NCBI RefSeq assembly: GCF_042659445.1
Contig: NZ_JBHSSR010000009.1
Direction: 5' to 3' (one strand)
Source: Macrococcoides epidermidis
Lineage (GTDB): Bacteria; Bacillota; Bacilli; Staphylococcales; Staphylococcaceae
DNA length: 64,000 nt
Under the pieces are notes generated by a model. It was not told the origin of the DNA and made no database searches. It saw only the letters and a program-made list of their open reading frames with translations. Both the position numbers and the translations under genes were made by a program. Below, piece by piece: positions 18,241 to 25,537 of the stretch. The first letter of the stretch is position 1. Each line of letters opens with the position of its first letter.

Positions 18241-18660
18241 TTATTTTGCATCTGCATTTGATTTTCTAACGAGTAGCATCATCACTGTAATTAACAAAAA
18301 TGCTGTTCCCGCTAAAAACGGAATTGTAATAAAACCAAAATAATTCACATACTGTGTACTACAAGGAACACCACCAACACAAGGTTTGATTGGTGCAAAT
18401 CCGGGAATCTTCTGTTCCATATAGTGAATAACTGAAATACAAAACCCGATAACAGAGAATGTCATAATCAAATATTTATAGTGATATGCATTTGTAAATG
18501 CTGCAAAACCAGCAATAATCACTAAAGGATACATTAAAATCCTTTGATACCAACATTTTTCACAAGGTACATAATGCATGATTTCTGAAAAATATAAACT
18601 ACCTAACATCGCAACCAGTGCAATTACCCAGGAAATATAAAAATATTTGGTGTTTTTCAT
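18241..18660 (-). CDS. bdbC: Disulfide bond formation protein BdbC (DsbB family)
   Basis: BdbC/DsbB proteins reoxidise the extracellular thiol oxidase BdbD/DsbA and pass electrons to quinone. The 139-residue protein has four membrane helices and both expected cysteine pairs: Cys33-Cys36 in CEKC on the first outer loop, and Cys94/Cys100 in CVGGVPC on the second. The start overlaps the last base of the bdbD stop, so the two are coupled. S. aureus is known for having a DsbA lipoprotein without a DsbB partner, so a complete pair here is a difference. Confidence 0.93.
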   Translation of the reverse strand: MKNTKYFYISWVIALVAMLGSLYFSEIMHYVPCEKCWYQRILMYPLVIIAGFAAFTNAYHYKYLIMTFSVIGFCISVIHYMEQKIPGFAPIKPCVGGVPCSTQYVNYFGFITIPFLAGTAFLLITVMMLLVRKSNADAK

Positions 18661-19379
18661 TATTTTAACGCCTTATCAATAGCTTCTGTAACCGCATCGA
18701 TGTTCATCGGATCAGCAAGTGCTTTACCGTTAACAATAATTGTTGGTGTAGAAGTGATATTGTGTTTTTGATATAAATCAATATCTTTTTGAACAGCAGC
18801 TTTCTCACTGTTCGCTTTAATTGCATCAACTATTTTTGCTTCGTCTTTTACGCCTGCTGTTTTAAGTGCTTTCTTAACTGCAGATATCGTTAACCATTTA
18901 TCTTGAGAACCATTATGCGTTTGTAATTTAAATAATGCATCATGGAATGCCCAATATTTATCAGGATCATTTTTTAATACTGTTTCACCAGCAAGTCCGC
19001 CTAAAATTGATTCTTCAGCATGGAACGGTGTATGAATAAAGTAATAGTTTGCTTTCCCTGTATCAAAGTATTTTTTCTTGAGTTCAGGTTTCATATTGCT
19101 ATCAAAATATTTACATGCTGGACATTTAAAATCTCCAAATTCAATGACTGTAACTTTCGCATCTTTTTTCCCCATCATCGGTTGACCTTTAAGATCGACT
19201 TTATTAGTGTCCACAGGATCTTTACCTTGATTGTTATTGACTGTAGAATCAACTGTCGATGTGTCGACACTATCTGTTTCAGCTTTATCTTTTTGCTTCA
19301 TAATCACCATTGCTGCTAATGCTCCTACAACTAGTAATGTAAGAACCATCGTAAAAATTAATGAGCTTTTATTCTTCAT
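18660..19379 (-). CDS. bdbD: Thiol-disulfide oxidoreductase BdbD (DsbA family)
   Basis: This 239-residue protein should oxidise cysteines in exported proteins. An N-terminal membrane anchor (about residues 7-27) without a lipobox cysteine is followed by a hydrophilic linker. The thioredoxin-fold domain has active site Cys86-Pro-Ala-Cys89 (FGDFKCPACKYFD) and the cis-proline loop TSTPTIIVNG. The inserted helical part is of DsbA type. It lies directly upstream of its partner bdbC. A GAGAGGT site precedes the ATG, and a palindrome lies just before that. Confidence 0.93.
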   Translation of the reverse strand: MKNKSSLIFTMVLTLLVVGALAAMVIMKQKDKAETDSVDTSTVDSTVNNNQGKDPVDTNKVDLKGQPMMGKKDAKVTVIEFGDFKCPACKYFDSNMKPELKKKYFDTGKANYYFIHTPFHAEESILGGLAGETVLKNDPDKYWAFHDALFKLQTHNGSQDKWLTISAVKKALKTAGVKDEAKIVDAIKANSEKAAVQKDIDLYQKHNITSTPTIIVNGKALADPMNIDAVTEAIDKALK

Positions 19380-19396
19380 CGAATTGACCTCTCTTT

Positions 19397-19412
19397 ATTG
19401 TGTATACACAAT
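19397..19412. promoter_or_regulatory. 16-bp perfect palindrome before bdbD
   Basis: ATTGTGTATACACAAT is a perfect palindrome ending about 8 bases before the bdbD ribosome site. The 130-base gap upstream of bdbD is AT-rich and holds several possible -10 hexamers, so the palindrome could be a repressor site near or just after the transcription start. TGTATACA-centred sites occur with GntR-type regulators, but no regulator is assigned. Confidence 0.5.
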
Positions 19413-19508
19413 TTGTTATTTATTTTTATATATTTTTAAAATACATAGTATAAATATTATATTAAATAAAATAACAATGCCACAATAAAATAGTTAATCT
19501 TTTGTGAA

Positions 19509-20750
19509 CTATTTTGTTTGCAATGCTCTTTTAAAATTCTTAATCAGTCCTTTATCGTTACTGAATACACTGCCCTTGTATATTTTTGCTGCGATAAAAA
19601 ACAGTGCAATAATTGTAACGATACAAATAATGATACCAATGATAATCTGAGCATCACTCGTTTTCTGAGAAATGGTTCTGAGTAACATTACTTGTGGTGT
19701 GAAGAAAGGAATAAAGCTTGTAATCTTAACAAGCATTGTGTCTGGTGTTGTTAAGCTAAACATCGCAATATAGAATGCCGCCATATTTAAAAATGTGACC
19801 GGCATTATCGCTTGACCTATATCTTCTATACGGTTTGTAAGAGAACCGACAATCGCACTTAAACTGATATATAGCAATAAGCCTAAAATTAAGAAAATAA
19901 GTGCATACATAAGTACACGAACATTTTCCTGTGTAAATTTAAATCCAAAACTTTCAATCGTTTTATTTAAATTAAATACTTGAACACATACAAAAATTGT
20001 AATCGCATAGATGATAATCTGTACCAACGCTACTGCAATGACTCCAATAATCTTAGCCATTAAATGTGTAATTGGTGAAATACTTGTGACAATCATTTCA
20101 ATAACGCGTGATGATTTCTCCTGAGCAATTTCTGTAGCAATTTGACTTCCATAGTTAATCGTAATAAAGAAAATTAAAAAGATTCCTGCATACACTAATG
20201 CTGTATTTACTGCTTTACTTTCCTCTGACACTTTATCGTTAGCATCTAATGGTTTAATAACTTCATTATCAACTTTAGCCTGTGATAAAACTTTTGCTAA
20301 TTTATCAGGCGCAAGATTTAGAGACTTTGCAATATTATTGCTTTGAAAAGCAGTCAATGTTGATTGTATCTGCATCAGTTCATCTGTTCCTAAGCTATCT
20401 AGTGTATAAACCTTACTTTCAATTGTTTTATCTGTATTTTCTTTAATATCAATCAATACTTTATATTTTTCATTTTTTATACCTTTTTTTCCCGCTTCAA
20501 GATCAACTATCTTTAACTTCTTTTTCTTATCTAATTTTTGATATTCATTTTTAAATACGGTTGATAATGTTTTGTCTTCGGAAGAAATAACAGTAATATC
20601 ATCTTCACTTTTATCAAAGAAATCATAAATTTTATCAGCGTTACTTAATGCGATAATCGCTAGTATTACGATCAACGTCGAAATGATAAACGATTTACTC
20701 GATACTTTTTTCCAGAATGTTAACCAAAATGTCGGTATAAATTTATTCAT
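19509..20750 (-). CDS. ABC-2 type exporter permease (NatB/YhaP-like)
   Basis: The 413-residue protein has one N-terminal membrane segment (about 20-38), a large extracytoplasmic domain (about 45-185), and five or six C-terminal helices beginning near residue 190 (IFLIFFITINYGSQIATEIAQEKSSRVIEM). The EKSSRVIEM segment is typical of ABC-2 permeases of the NatB/YhaP group, proposed to export sodium or other compounds. The substrate cannot be told from sequence. Its start overlaps the end of the ATPase gene by eight bases, so they form one operon. Confidence 0.85.
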   Translation of the reverse strand: MNKFIPTFWLTFWKKVSSKSFIISTLIVILAIIALSNADKIYDFFDKSEDDITVISSEDKTLSTVFKNEYQKLDKKKKLKIVDLEAGKKGIKNEKYKVLIDIKENTDKTIESKVYTLDSLGTDELMQIQSTLTAFQSNNIAKSLNLAPDKLAKVLSQAKVDNEVIKPLDANDKVSEESKAVNTALVYAGIFLIFFITINYGSQIATEIAQEKSSRVIEMIVTSISPITHLMAKIIGVIAVALVQIIIYAITIFVCVQVFNLNKTIESFGFKFTQENVRVLMYALIFLILGLLLYISLSAIVGSLTNRIEDIGQAIMPVTFLNMAAFYIAMFSLTTPDTMLVKITSFIPFFTPQVMLLRTISQKTSDAQIIIGIIICIVTIIALFFIAAKIYKGSVFSNDKGLIKNFKRALQTK

Positions 20751-21639
20751 GTCTATTACCTACTTTCTCAATGAATATTTCATTTAGAGATGGTTCATTG
20801 ACCTGGAATCTTGAAACATAGCCCATTTGTTTAACAGCATCGAATATGATAGGTGCTACCTCTCCATTAGCAATTTGAATACGCACATCATTTTTATTTT
20901 GACTAAATTTTGTTACGCCAGGAATATTCGCTAACGTACTAAAATCATGTTGTCCTTCGATAATAATTTCTTTCTTGCCAAAATCATGTTTCACTTGTTT
21001 AATTTCTCCTGAAACAACCGTCTTACCTTTATTCAAAATACATACATGTTCACACATCTCTTCTACATGTTCCATGCGATGCGAACTAAATACAATCGTA
21101 GCACCATTTTCATTGATTTCTTTAACAGCTGATTTTAACAATTCTACATTCACTGGATCAAGACCACTAAATGGTTCATCCAGGATTAGTAGTGATGGAT
21201 TATGAATGATGGCACCAATCAATTGGATTTTTTGTTGATTACCTTTAGATAAGTCTTCGATTTTCTTATTTTTATTTTCTGGTACATCGAAACGATCGAG
21301 CCAATAATCCAGAGCTTTATCAATATCCTTTTTGTTCATACCTTTTAACTGGGCTAAATACTGAATTTGTTCACTTACTTTTAATTTTGGATTTAAGCCA
21401 CGTTCTTCAGGTAAGTAACCTATTTTGTCAGTGACAGAATAATCAATCGGTTTACCGTTATATGTAATTATTCCTGCCGTCTTAGATAGAAGACCTAAAA
21501 TCATGCGAAATGTTGTCGTTTTTCCCGCACCATTTCCGCCTAAGAAACCAAGCATCTCACCAGCAGGTACAGAAATATTGACATTGTCTACTGCTTTGAA
21601 ATCATTAAATTCTTTACTAACATTCTCCAGAATCAGCAT
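20743..21639 (-). CDS. ABC transporter ATP-binding protein (NatA/YhaQ-like)
   Basis: This ATPase powers the adjacent ABC-2 permease. It has Walker A GGNGAGKTT, the Q-loop region KIGYLPEERGL, the signature LSKGNQQKIQ and Walker B LLILDEPFSGLDP, followed by a roughly 100-residue C-terminal domain. The frame is open from 21675, but the GGAGGT site places the start at ATG 21639 (MLILENVSKEF, 298 residues). LPEERGL and the C-terminal domain resemble the NatA/YhaQ/EcsA-like group. The pair lies between dnaN and bdbD, which is unusual. Confidence 0.88.
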   Translation of the reverse strand: MLILENVSKEFNDFKAVDNVNISVPAGEMLGFLGGNGAGKTTTFRMILGLLSKTAGIITYNGKPIDYSVTDKIGYLPEERGLNPKLKVSEQIQYLAQLKGMNKKDIDKALDYWLDRFDVPENKNKKIEDLSKGNQQKIQLIGAIIHNPSLLILDEPFSGLDPVNVELLKSAVKEINENGATIVFSSHRMEHVEEMCEHVCILNKGKTVVSGEIKQVKHDFGKKEIIIEGQHDFSTLANIPGVTKFSQNKNDVRIQIANGEVAPIIFDAVKQMGYVSRFQVNEPSLNEIFIEKVGNRHE

Positions 21640-21718
21640 TTTGCTACCTCCATCATAGTTTTTGAGGATTTCCATACTTTAAGAAAATAATGTTATCTCA
21701 CTTAAAATAGTAATATAT

Positions 21719-21768
21719 TTCATATTTTATGACAAGTATATTTGTCAAAATAAAAACTTTATTTGTCA
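21719..21768 (-). promoter_or_regulatory. Promoter of the ABC exporter with repeated TTGACA sites
   Basis: On the minus strand TTGACA (21743-21748) and TATGAA (21719-21724) form a likely promoter with an 18-base spacer. TGACAA (21730-21735) and TTGTCA (21742-21747) form an inverted repeat over it. A second TTTGTCA (21762-21768) repeats the same half-site upstream. This could be an operator; no regulator is known. Confidence 0.45.
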
Positions 21769-21773
21769 AAACA

Positions 21774-21806
21774 AAAAGCTTAAACCAGAATTTGGCTTAA
21801 GCTTTT
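21774..21806. terminator. Terminator of dnaN
   Basis: AAAAGCTTAAACCA (21774-21787) pairs with TGGCTTAAGCTTTT (21793-21806), with one wobble pair. It lies just past the dnaN stop and separates dnaA-dnaN from the ABC exporter genes. Confidence 0.85.
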
Positions 21807-21809
21807 AAA

Positions 21810-22943
21810 TTAATATGTTCTTATCGGTAAAATAAGCTGAACTAAATTTTCATCTTCTTCGGGCTTCAGAATAAATGGGCGCATCGTTCCAAAGAACTCG
21901 ATTTGAACATCATCATTATCAATGGCACGTAGTGCATCCATCATATATTTTGAGTTAAAGGAAATTTTGATACCTTCTCCTTCAAATTTATTTGTCTTAA
22001 CATCTTCTTTCACCGTACCGATTTCAGGAGAAGTAGAAGATAATTCTACTGCATTCTCTACAGCGGATAATTTAATAACGTTATTTCCTCCTTCTCGCGC
22101 GAGTAATGAAGCACGATCAATCGCGTGGAAAAAGTCTCCGTTATTAATAGATAATGCCGTCTCATAGCTTTCCGGGAATAAACGTGATGTATCTGGATAA
22201 TTTCCTTCAAGCAAACGTGAAATAAAGTTAATATTACCAACTTTGAATAATACTTGGTTTGATGCAAAGAAAATATCGATTGTTTCTTCAGTATCATCAA
22301 TAATTTTATTTAACTCACTTAATGCTTTTCCTGGAATAATGACATTGATTGTTTCAATGTTCGTGTTTTCCAGTTGCAACTTTCTTAAAGCTAAGCGATG
22401 TGAATCTGTTGCAGTACAGTTTAATATACCATCACTTATCATCCAGTTAACACCTGTTAACACTGGTCGTGTTTCTGACGTGGACACTGCAAAATTAGTT
22501 TGTTTGATAATATTTTTTAATACTTTAATTGGCAAAGTTATTGCTTCTTGTTCACTTACTTGTGGTAATAATGGATATTGATCTGAATCAATACCCGATA
22601 CATTAAATTCTGATTGTCCTGAAGTAATTTTTGCCTGGAAGTTATCGTTTGTTTCAATTGTTACAGTATCTGCAGGTAATTTTTTAATGATATCTACAAA
22701 GAAACGACCTGGTAATACGATTGATCCTTTCGTATCAACAGATAAAATTTCATTGTCGCCTTGTTCAGTAGGAATCGTAATTTCAATCGATACTTCTGAG
22801 TCTGACCCTGTTAATACTAATTTGTTATCAAAAGCATCTAATTTAATACCCGTTAACACTGGTAAAGTTGTTCTTGGGGAAATGGCTTTTAATGTATCAT
22901 TCAATTGAGTAATAAAGTGATCTCTTTGAATTGTAAATTTCAT
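21810..22943 (-). CDS. dnaN: DNA polymerase III beta subunit (sliding clamp)
   Basis: The clamp dimer encircles DNA and tethers the polymerase. The 377-residue protein shows the three repeated clamp domains, beginning MKFTIQRDHFITQLNDTLKAIS and ending in the conserved MRPFILKP..NLVQLILPIRTY, whose terminal residues help form the partner-binding pocket. Length is normal. It follows dnaA, with the origin's unwinding region between them. Downstream there is a terminator instead of yaaA-recF, unlike the usual order. Confidence 0.98.
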   Translation of the reverse strand: MKFTIQRDHFITQLNDTLKAISPRTTLPVLTGIKLDAFDNKLVLTGSDSEVSIEITIPTEQGDNEILSVDTKGSIVLPGRFFVDIIKKLPADTVTIETNDNFQAKITSGQSEFNVSGIDSDQYPLLPQVSEQEAITLPIKVLKNIIKQTNFAVSTSETRPVLTGVNWMISDGILNCTATDSHRLALRKLQLENTNIETINVIIPGKALSELNKIIDDTEETIDIFFASNQVLFKVGNINFISRLLEGNYPDTSRLFPESYETALSINNGDFFHAIDRASLLAREGGNNVIKLSAVENAVELSSTSPEIGTVKEDVKTNKFEGEGIKISFNSKYMMDALRAIDNDDVQIEFFGTMRPFILKPEEDENLVQLILPIRTY

Positions 22944-22959
22944 AATGAATAAGCTCCTT

Positions 22960-23110
22960 AAAATGATATTTATATATATATTTTATCTCTTTTAAAATCG
23001 TAATAATAGTAGTAAGGGCTGTGAATAGGTGGATAAGTCTATTGAACTGAGTGAAGCGTAGATATCCACATGTGTATAACTTGTTTATATGTCGCAAAAA
23101 GTTATACACA
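22960..23110. other. oriC: oriC part 2: unwinding element with DnaA-trio
   Basis: Between dnaN and dnaA an AT-rich tract (22960-23000) is followed by TAATAATAGTAGTAA (23001-23015), a run of TAA/TAG triplets like the DnaA-trio element of Bacillus. Next come a short GGGC, then tandem near-consensus boxes TGTGAATAG (23020-23028) and GGTGGATAA (23028-23036). Further DnaA boxes are TGTGTATAA (23071-23079) and TTATACACA (23102-23110). This order matches the known Firmicutes unwinding site, where DnaA boxes load protein onto trios beside the AT-rich DNA. Confidence 0.75.
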
Positions 23111-23119
23111 ATTTTAACT

Positions 23120-24457
23120 TTATCCCTTGATATCTTTTTCGATATTTTTTAAATCACTTTTCAAACTATTATCATGTTCTAATTTTTTTCTGATCTTTTC
23201 ATGCGCATGTATGACAGTTGTATGATCTCTTCCACCAAATTCTTCACCAATTTTAGGTAAAGAAAAGTCAGTAAGCTCACGTGCTAAGTACATTGCAATT
23301 TGTCTAGGAAATGCAATAGATTTAGTACGTTTTTTTGCACTGAAATCTTCTAGACGTATATTATAGTATGCACCAACAGCTTCCTGAATATCCTGAATCG
23401 TTACTTTCTTTGGTTTACTAGAAGCGATAATATCTTTTAAAGCCTCAGCTACTAAATCAGAGTTTAGTTCACGGTTTACTAATTTAGAATAGGCAACAAC
23501 TTTTGTCAGAGCACCCTCAAGTTCACGAATATTTGATTGAATTTGAGTGGCGATATAAAGCATTGCTTCATTTGGAATCTCTATATTTTCTTCCTCTGAT
23601 TTTTTACGTAATATTGCGATACGTGTTTCAAGATCAGGTGGGGTAACGTCTGTCGTTAATCCCCATTCAAAACGTGAGCGTAAACGTTCTTCTAAAGTAG
23701 GAATTTCTTTTGGAGCACGATCACTTGAAATTACAATTTGTTTATGATTTTGATGAAGTTCGTTAAATGTATGGAAAAATTCTTCTTGTGTCGATTCTTT
23801 TCCAGCTAAAAACTGAATATCATCTATAAGCAGTACATCAACATTACGATATTTCGATCTAAATTCTTCAGTTTTGTTGTCTTTAATAGAATTGATGAAT
23901 TCATTCGTAAACTTTTCACTTGAAGTATATACGACTTTTGCATTTTCCTTATGTTCCATAACGTAATGACCAATTGCGTGCATTAGATGTGTCTTACCTA
24001 ATCCTACGCCACCATATATAAACAGCGGATTGTATGCTTTTGCTGGTGCTTCAGCAACTGCTAAACTTGCTGCATGACTAAAGCGATTACCGCTTCCGAT
24101 GACGAAAGTGTCAAAGGTATTATCAGTGTTGAGTTGACTTGGCAAAATTTCCTGAGAAGCAGGTCTTTCAGCAGGCTTATTTGCCTGAAAATCAGTATCG
24201 GAATCATCAAATTCATCAGAAATGACTTTAATATTTAAATGTTCTCCGATAGTTTCTTCTATTACTTCCTGAATTAAATTTAAATAATTTTTTTTCAGCC
24301 AGTCTGCATTGAAAGAAGTTGGTGCTAAAATAACGATTTGATTGTTATCCAGAGATTTGATCTTTGTTTCACTAAACCAAGTATCGTAACTTGCGTTCGT
24401 TAGTTTTGTCTGTAATTTTGTTAAAACTTTATCCCATATCGTATCGATTCCACTCAT
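23120..24457 (-). CDS. dnaA: Chromosomal replication initiator DnaA
   Basis: DnaA binds the origin boxes and opens DNA. The 445-residue protein has the N-terminal DnaB-interaction domain (about 1-80), a variable linker, the AAA+ domain with Walker A GGVGLGKTHLMHAI and Walker B VLLIDDIQFL, and the C-terminal DNA-binding domain with signature GGRDHTTVIHAHEKI. Length is normal for staphylococcal-type DnaA. DnaA boxes on both sides of the gene mark the origin and suggest autoregulation. Confidence 0.98.
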   Translation of the reverse strand: MSGIDTIWDKVLTKLQTKLTNASYDTWFSETKIKSLDNNQIVILAPTSFNADWLKKNYLNLIQEVIEETIGEHLNIKVISDEFDDSDTDFQANKPAERPASQEILPSQLNTDNTFDTFVIGSGNRFSHAASLAVAEAPAKAYNPLFIYGGVGLGKTHLMHAIGHYVMEHKENAKVVYTSSEKFTNEFINSIKDNKTEEFRSKYRNVDVLLIDDIQFLAGKESTQEEFFHTFNELHQNHKQIVISSDRAPKEIPTLEERLRSRFEWGLTTDVTPPDLETRIAILRKKSEEENIEIPNEAMLYIATQIQSNIRELEGALTKVVAYSKLVNRELNSDLVAEALKDIIASSKPKKVTIQDIQEAVGAYYNIRLEDFSAKKRTKSIAFPRQIAMYLARELTDFSLPKIGEEFGGRDHTTVIHAHEKIRKKLEHDNSLKSDLKNIEKDIKG

Positions 24458-24490
24458 AATGTTCCTCTTTCTTATAAAAAAATTTCAAAG

Positions 24491-24794
24491 TTATACACAG
24501 TATTAAAAATGTGAATAAACATAAAACACAGGTTTGAATAGTTTATCCACAACCTATACACAAAATGTGGATAAAAGTCATAAACTAATTCTTTATCCAC
24601 AGGAAACATATCAAAATCTTATCAAAAAGAGATTATAATATCAAGTGTTACATCGACTTATCCACAAACATATACTTAACCACATTGGACTTTAAAAGTA
24701 AAGTTGAATATGTGATTTAGGATGTGAATAACTATAGAATAAGTTAAATATGATTTATGATTATCCACAAAAATCTGTGAATAAATGTGGATAA
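24491..24794. other. oriC: oriC part 1: DnaA-box cluster upstream of dnaA
   Basis: The 471-base gap between dnaA and rpmH contains perfect TTATCCACA boxes at 24543-24551, 24593-24601, 24658-24666 and 24761-24769, and reverse copies at 24566-24574 and 24786-24794. Variants are TTATACACA at 24491-24499, reverse TTATTCACA at 24510-24518, 24723-24731 and 24776-24784, TTAACCACA at 24676-24684 and CTATACACA at 24554-24562. This density is diagnostic of a bacterial origin. A minus-strand TATAAT (24632-24637) inside may belong to the dnaA promoter. Confidence 0.92.
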
Positions 24795-24831
24795 GTGGAT
24801 ATCTTTCTTTCAATCTGTTCTTAGAAACAGG

Positions 24832-24860
24832 TTGATTTTAGACGTCGCTTTTGATATACT
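24832..24860 (+). promoter_or_regulatory. rpmH promoter
   Basis: TTGATT (24832-24837) and TATACT (24855-24860) are exactly 17 bases apart, about 70 bases upstream of rpmH. The promoter lies just past the last DnaA box, so origin binding could affect it. Confidence 0.7.
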
Positions 24861-24928
24861 TCAATAGTTACTGTAAATCACTAGACGAAATTCGATAGAT
24901 GAAATATAAATTAATGGAGGTGTTTTTA

Positions 24929-25066
24929 GTGGTAAAACGTACTTATCAACCAAATAAACGTAAACATAGTAAAGTTCATGGATTCCGTGCACGTATGAGC
25001 ACAAAAAACGGCCGTAACGTATTAGCGCGTCGTCGTCGTAAAGGTAGAAAAGTATTATCAGCATAA
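24929..25066 (+). CDS. rpmH: 50S ribosomal protein L34
   Basis: L34 is a small basic protein of the large ribosomal subunit. The 45-codon frame reads MVKRTYQPNKRKHSKVHGFR, then ARMSTKNGRNVLARRRRKGR and KVLSA, matching L34 from end to end. The start is GTG, 8 bases after a GGAGG site. It is the first gene to the right of oriC, as in most bacteria, and has its own promoter and terminator. Confidence 0.98.
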   Translation: MVKRTYQPNKRKHSKVHGFRARMSTKNGRNVLARRRRKGRKVLSA

Positions 25067-25095
25067 GATCACTGAACAATTCAGTGGTCTTTTTT
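25067..25095 (+). terminator. Terminator after rpmH
   Basis: GATCACTGAA (25067-25076) pairs with TTCAGTGGTC (25080-25089), with one wobble pair, and is followed by a T run. It starts immediately after the rpmH stop codon. Confidence 0.9.
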
Positions 25096-25101
25096 ATTTT
25101 G

Positions 25102-25130
25102 TTTAAAACAGGTCTGTATTCTAGTATAAT
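25102..25130 (+). promoter_or_regulatory. Candidate rnpA promoter
   Basis: A consensus TATAAT (25125-25130) lies 17 bases after TTTAAA (25102-25107). It would drive rnpA and jag separately from rpmH. Confidence 0.45.
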
Positions 25131-25159
25131 GAATAAAAGTATCTATTTAGTGATAGAAG

Positions 25160-25516
25160 TTGGTGTATCGTGGAAAAAGCATATCGAATCAAAAAAATGA
25201 TGATTTTCAAAAAGTTTATAAACAAGGTAAGTCCGTTGCTAATAAACAATTTATCATCTATAGACTAAGAAATCAGGAAAATGAGCATTTTAGATTAGGC
25301 ATTTCAGTGTCAAAAAAAATTGGAAATGCTGTGACACGTAATCGTATAAAAAGAGCGATTAGAGAAAGTTTTACGCGCCATAAACAAGATATCATTAAAG
25401 ATGATTTTATTGTGATTGCCAGAAACCCTTCAAAAGATATGACAGTTGAAGAGATTCATAAGAGTCTGGAGCATGTCATGAAGATTGCGAAAGGTTTTAA
25501 TAAAAGAATCAGTTAA
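25160..25516 (+). CDS. rnpA: Ribonuclease P protein component, 5' end frameshifted
   Basis: RnpA is the protein subunit of RNase P, which trims tRNA 5' ends. From NDDFQKVYKQGKSVANKQF onward the frame is typical, including the basic RNR-type motif RLGISVSKKIGNAVTRNRIKRAIRE. The conserved N-terminus EKAYRIKK is encoded in another frame, from GTG 25170 to the A7 tract at 25191-25197. One more A there would join the frames into a normal protein of about 115 residues. As read, the downstream frame opens only at TTG 25160, which has no ribosome site and gives an atypical start MVYRGKSISNQ. A sequencing error, slippage or mutation are all possible. Confidence 0.85.
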   Translation: MVYRGKSISNQKNDDFQKVYKQGKSVANKQFIIYRLRNQENEHFRLGISVSKKIGNAVTRNRIKRAIRESFTRHKQDIIKDDFIVIARNPSKDMTVEEIHKSLEHVMKIAKGFNKRIS

Positions 25517-25537
25517 TCTAATGATGGAGGTATGCCT

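Noticed and set aside
19487..19515. AAAATAGTT/AACTATTTT hairpin over the stop of the ABC permease gene
   Set aside because: It is a short all-AT stem overlapping the stop codon without a clear T tail, too weak to call a terminator.
22058..22581. Several frames on both strands within dnaN
   Set aside because: All lie inside a full-length, well-conserved sliding clamp gene.
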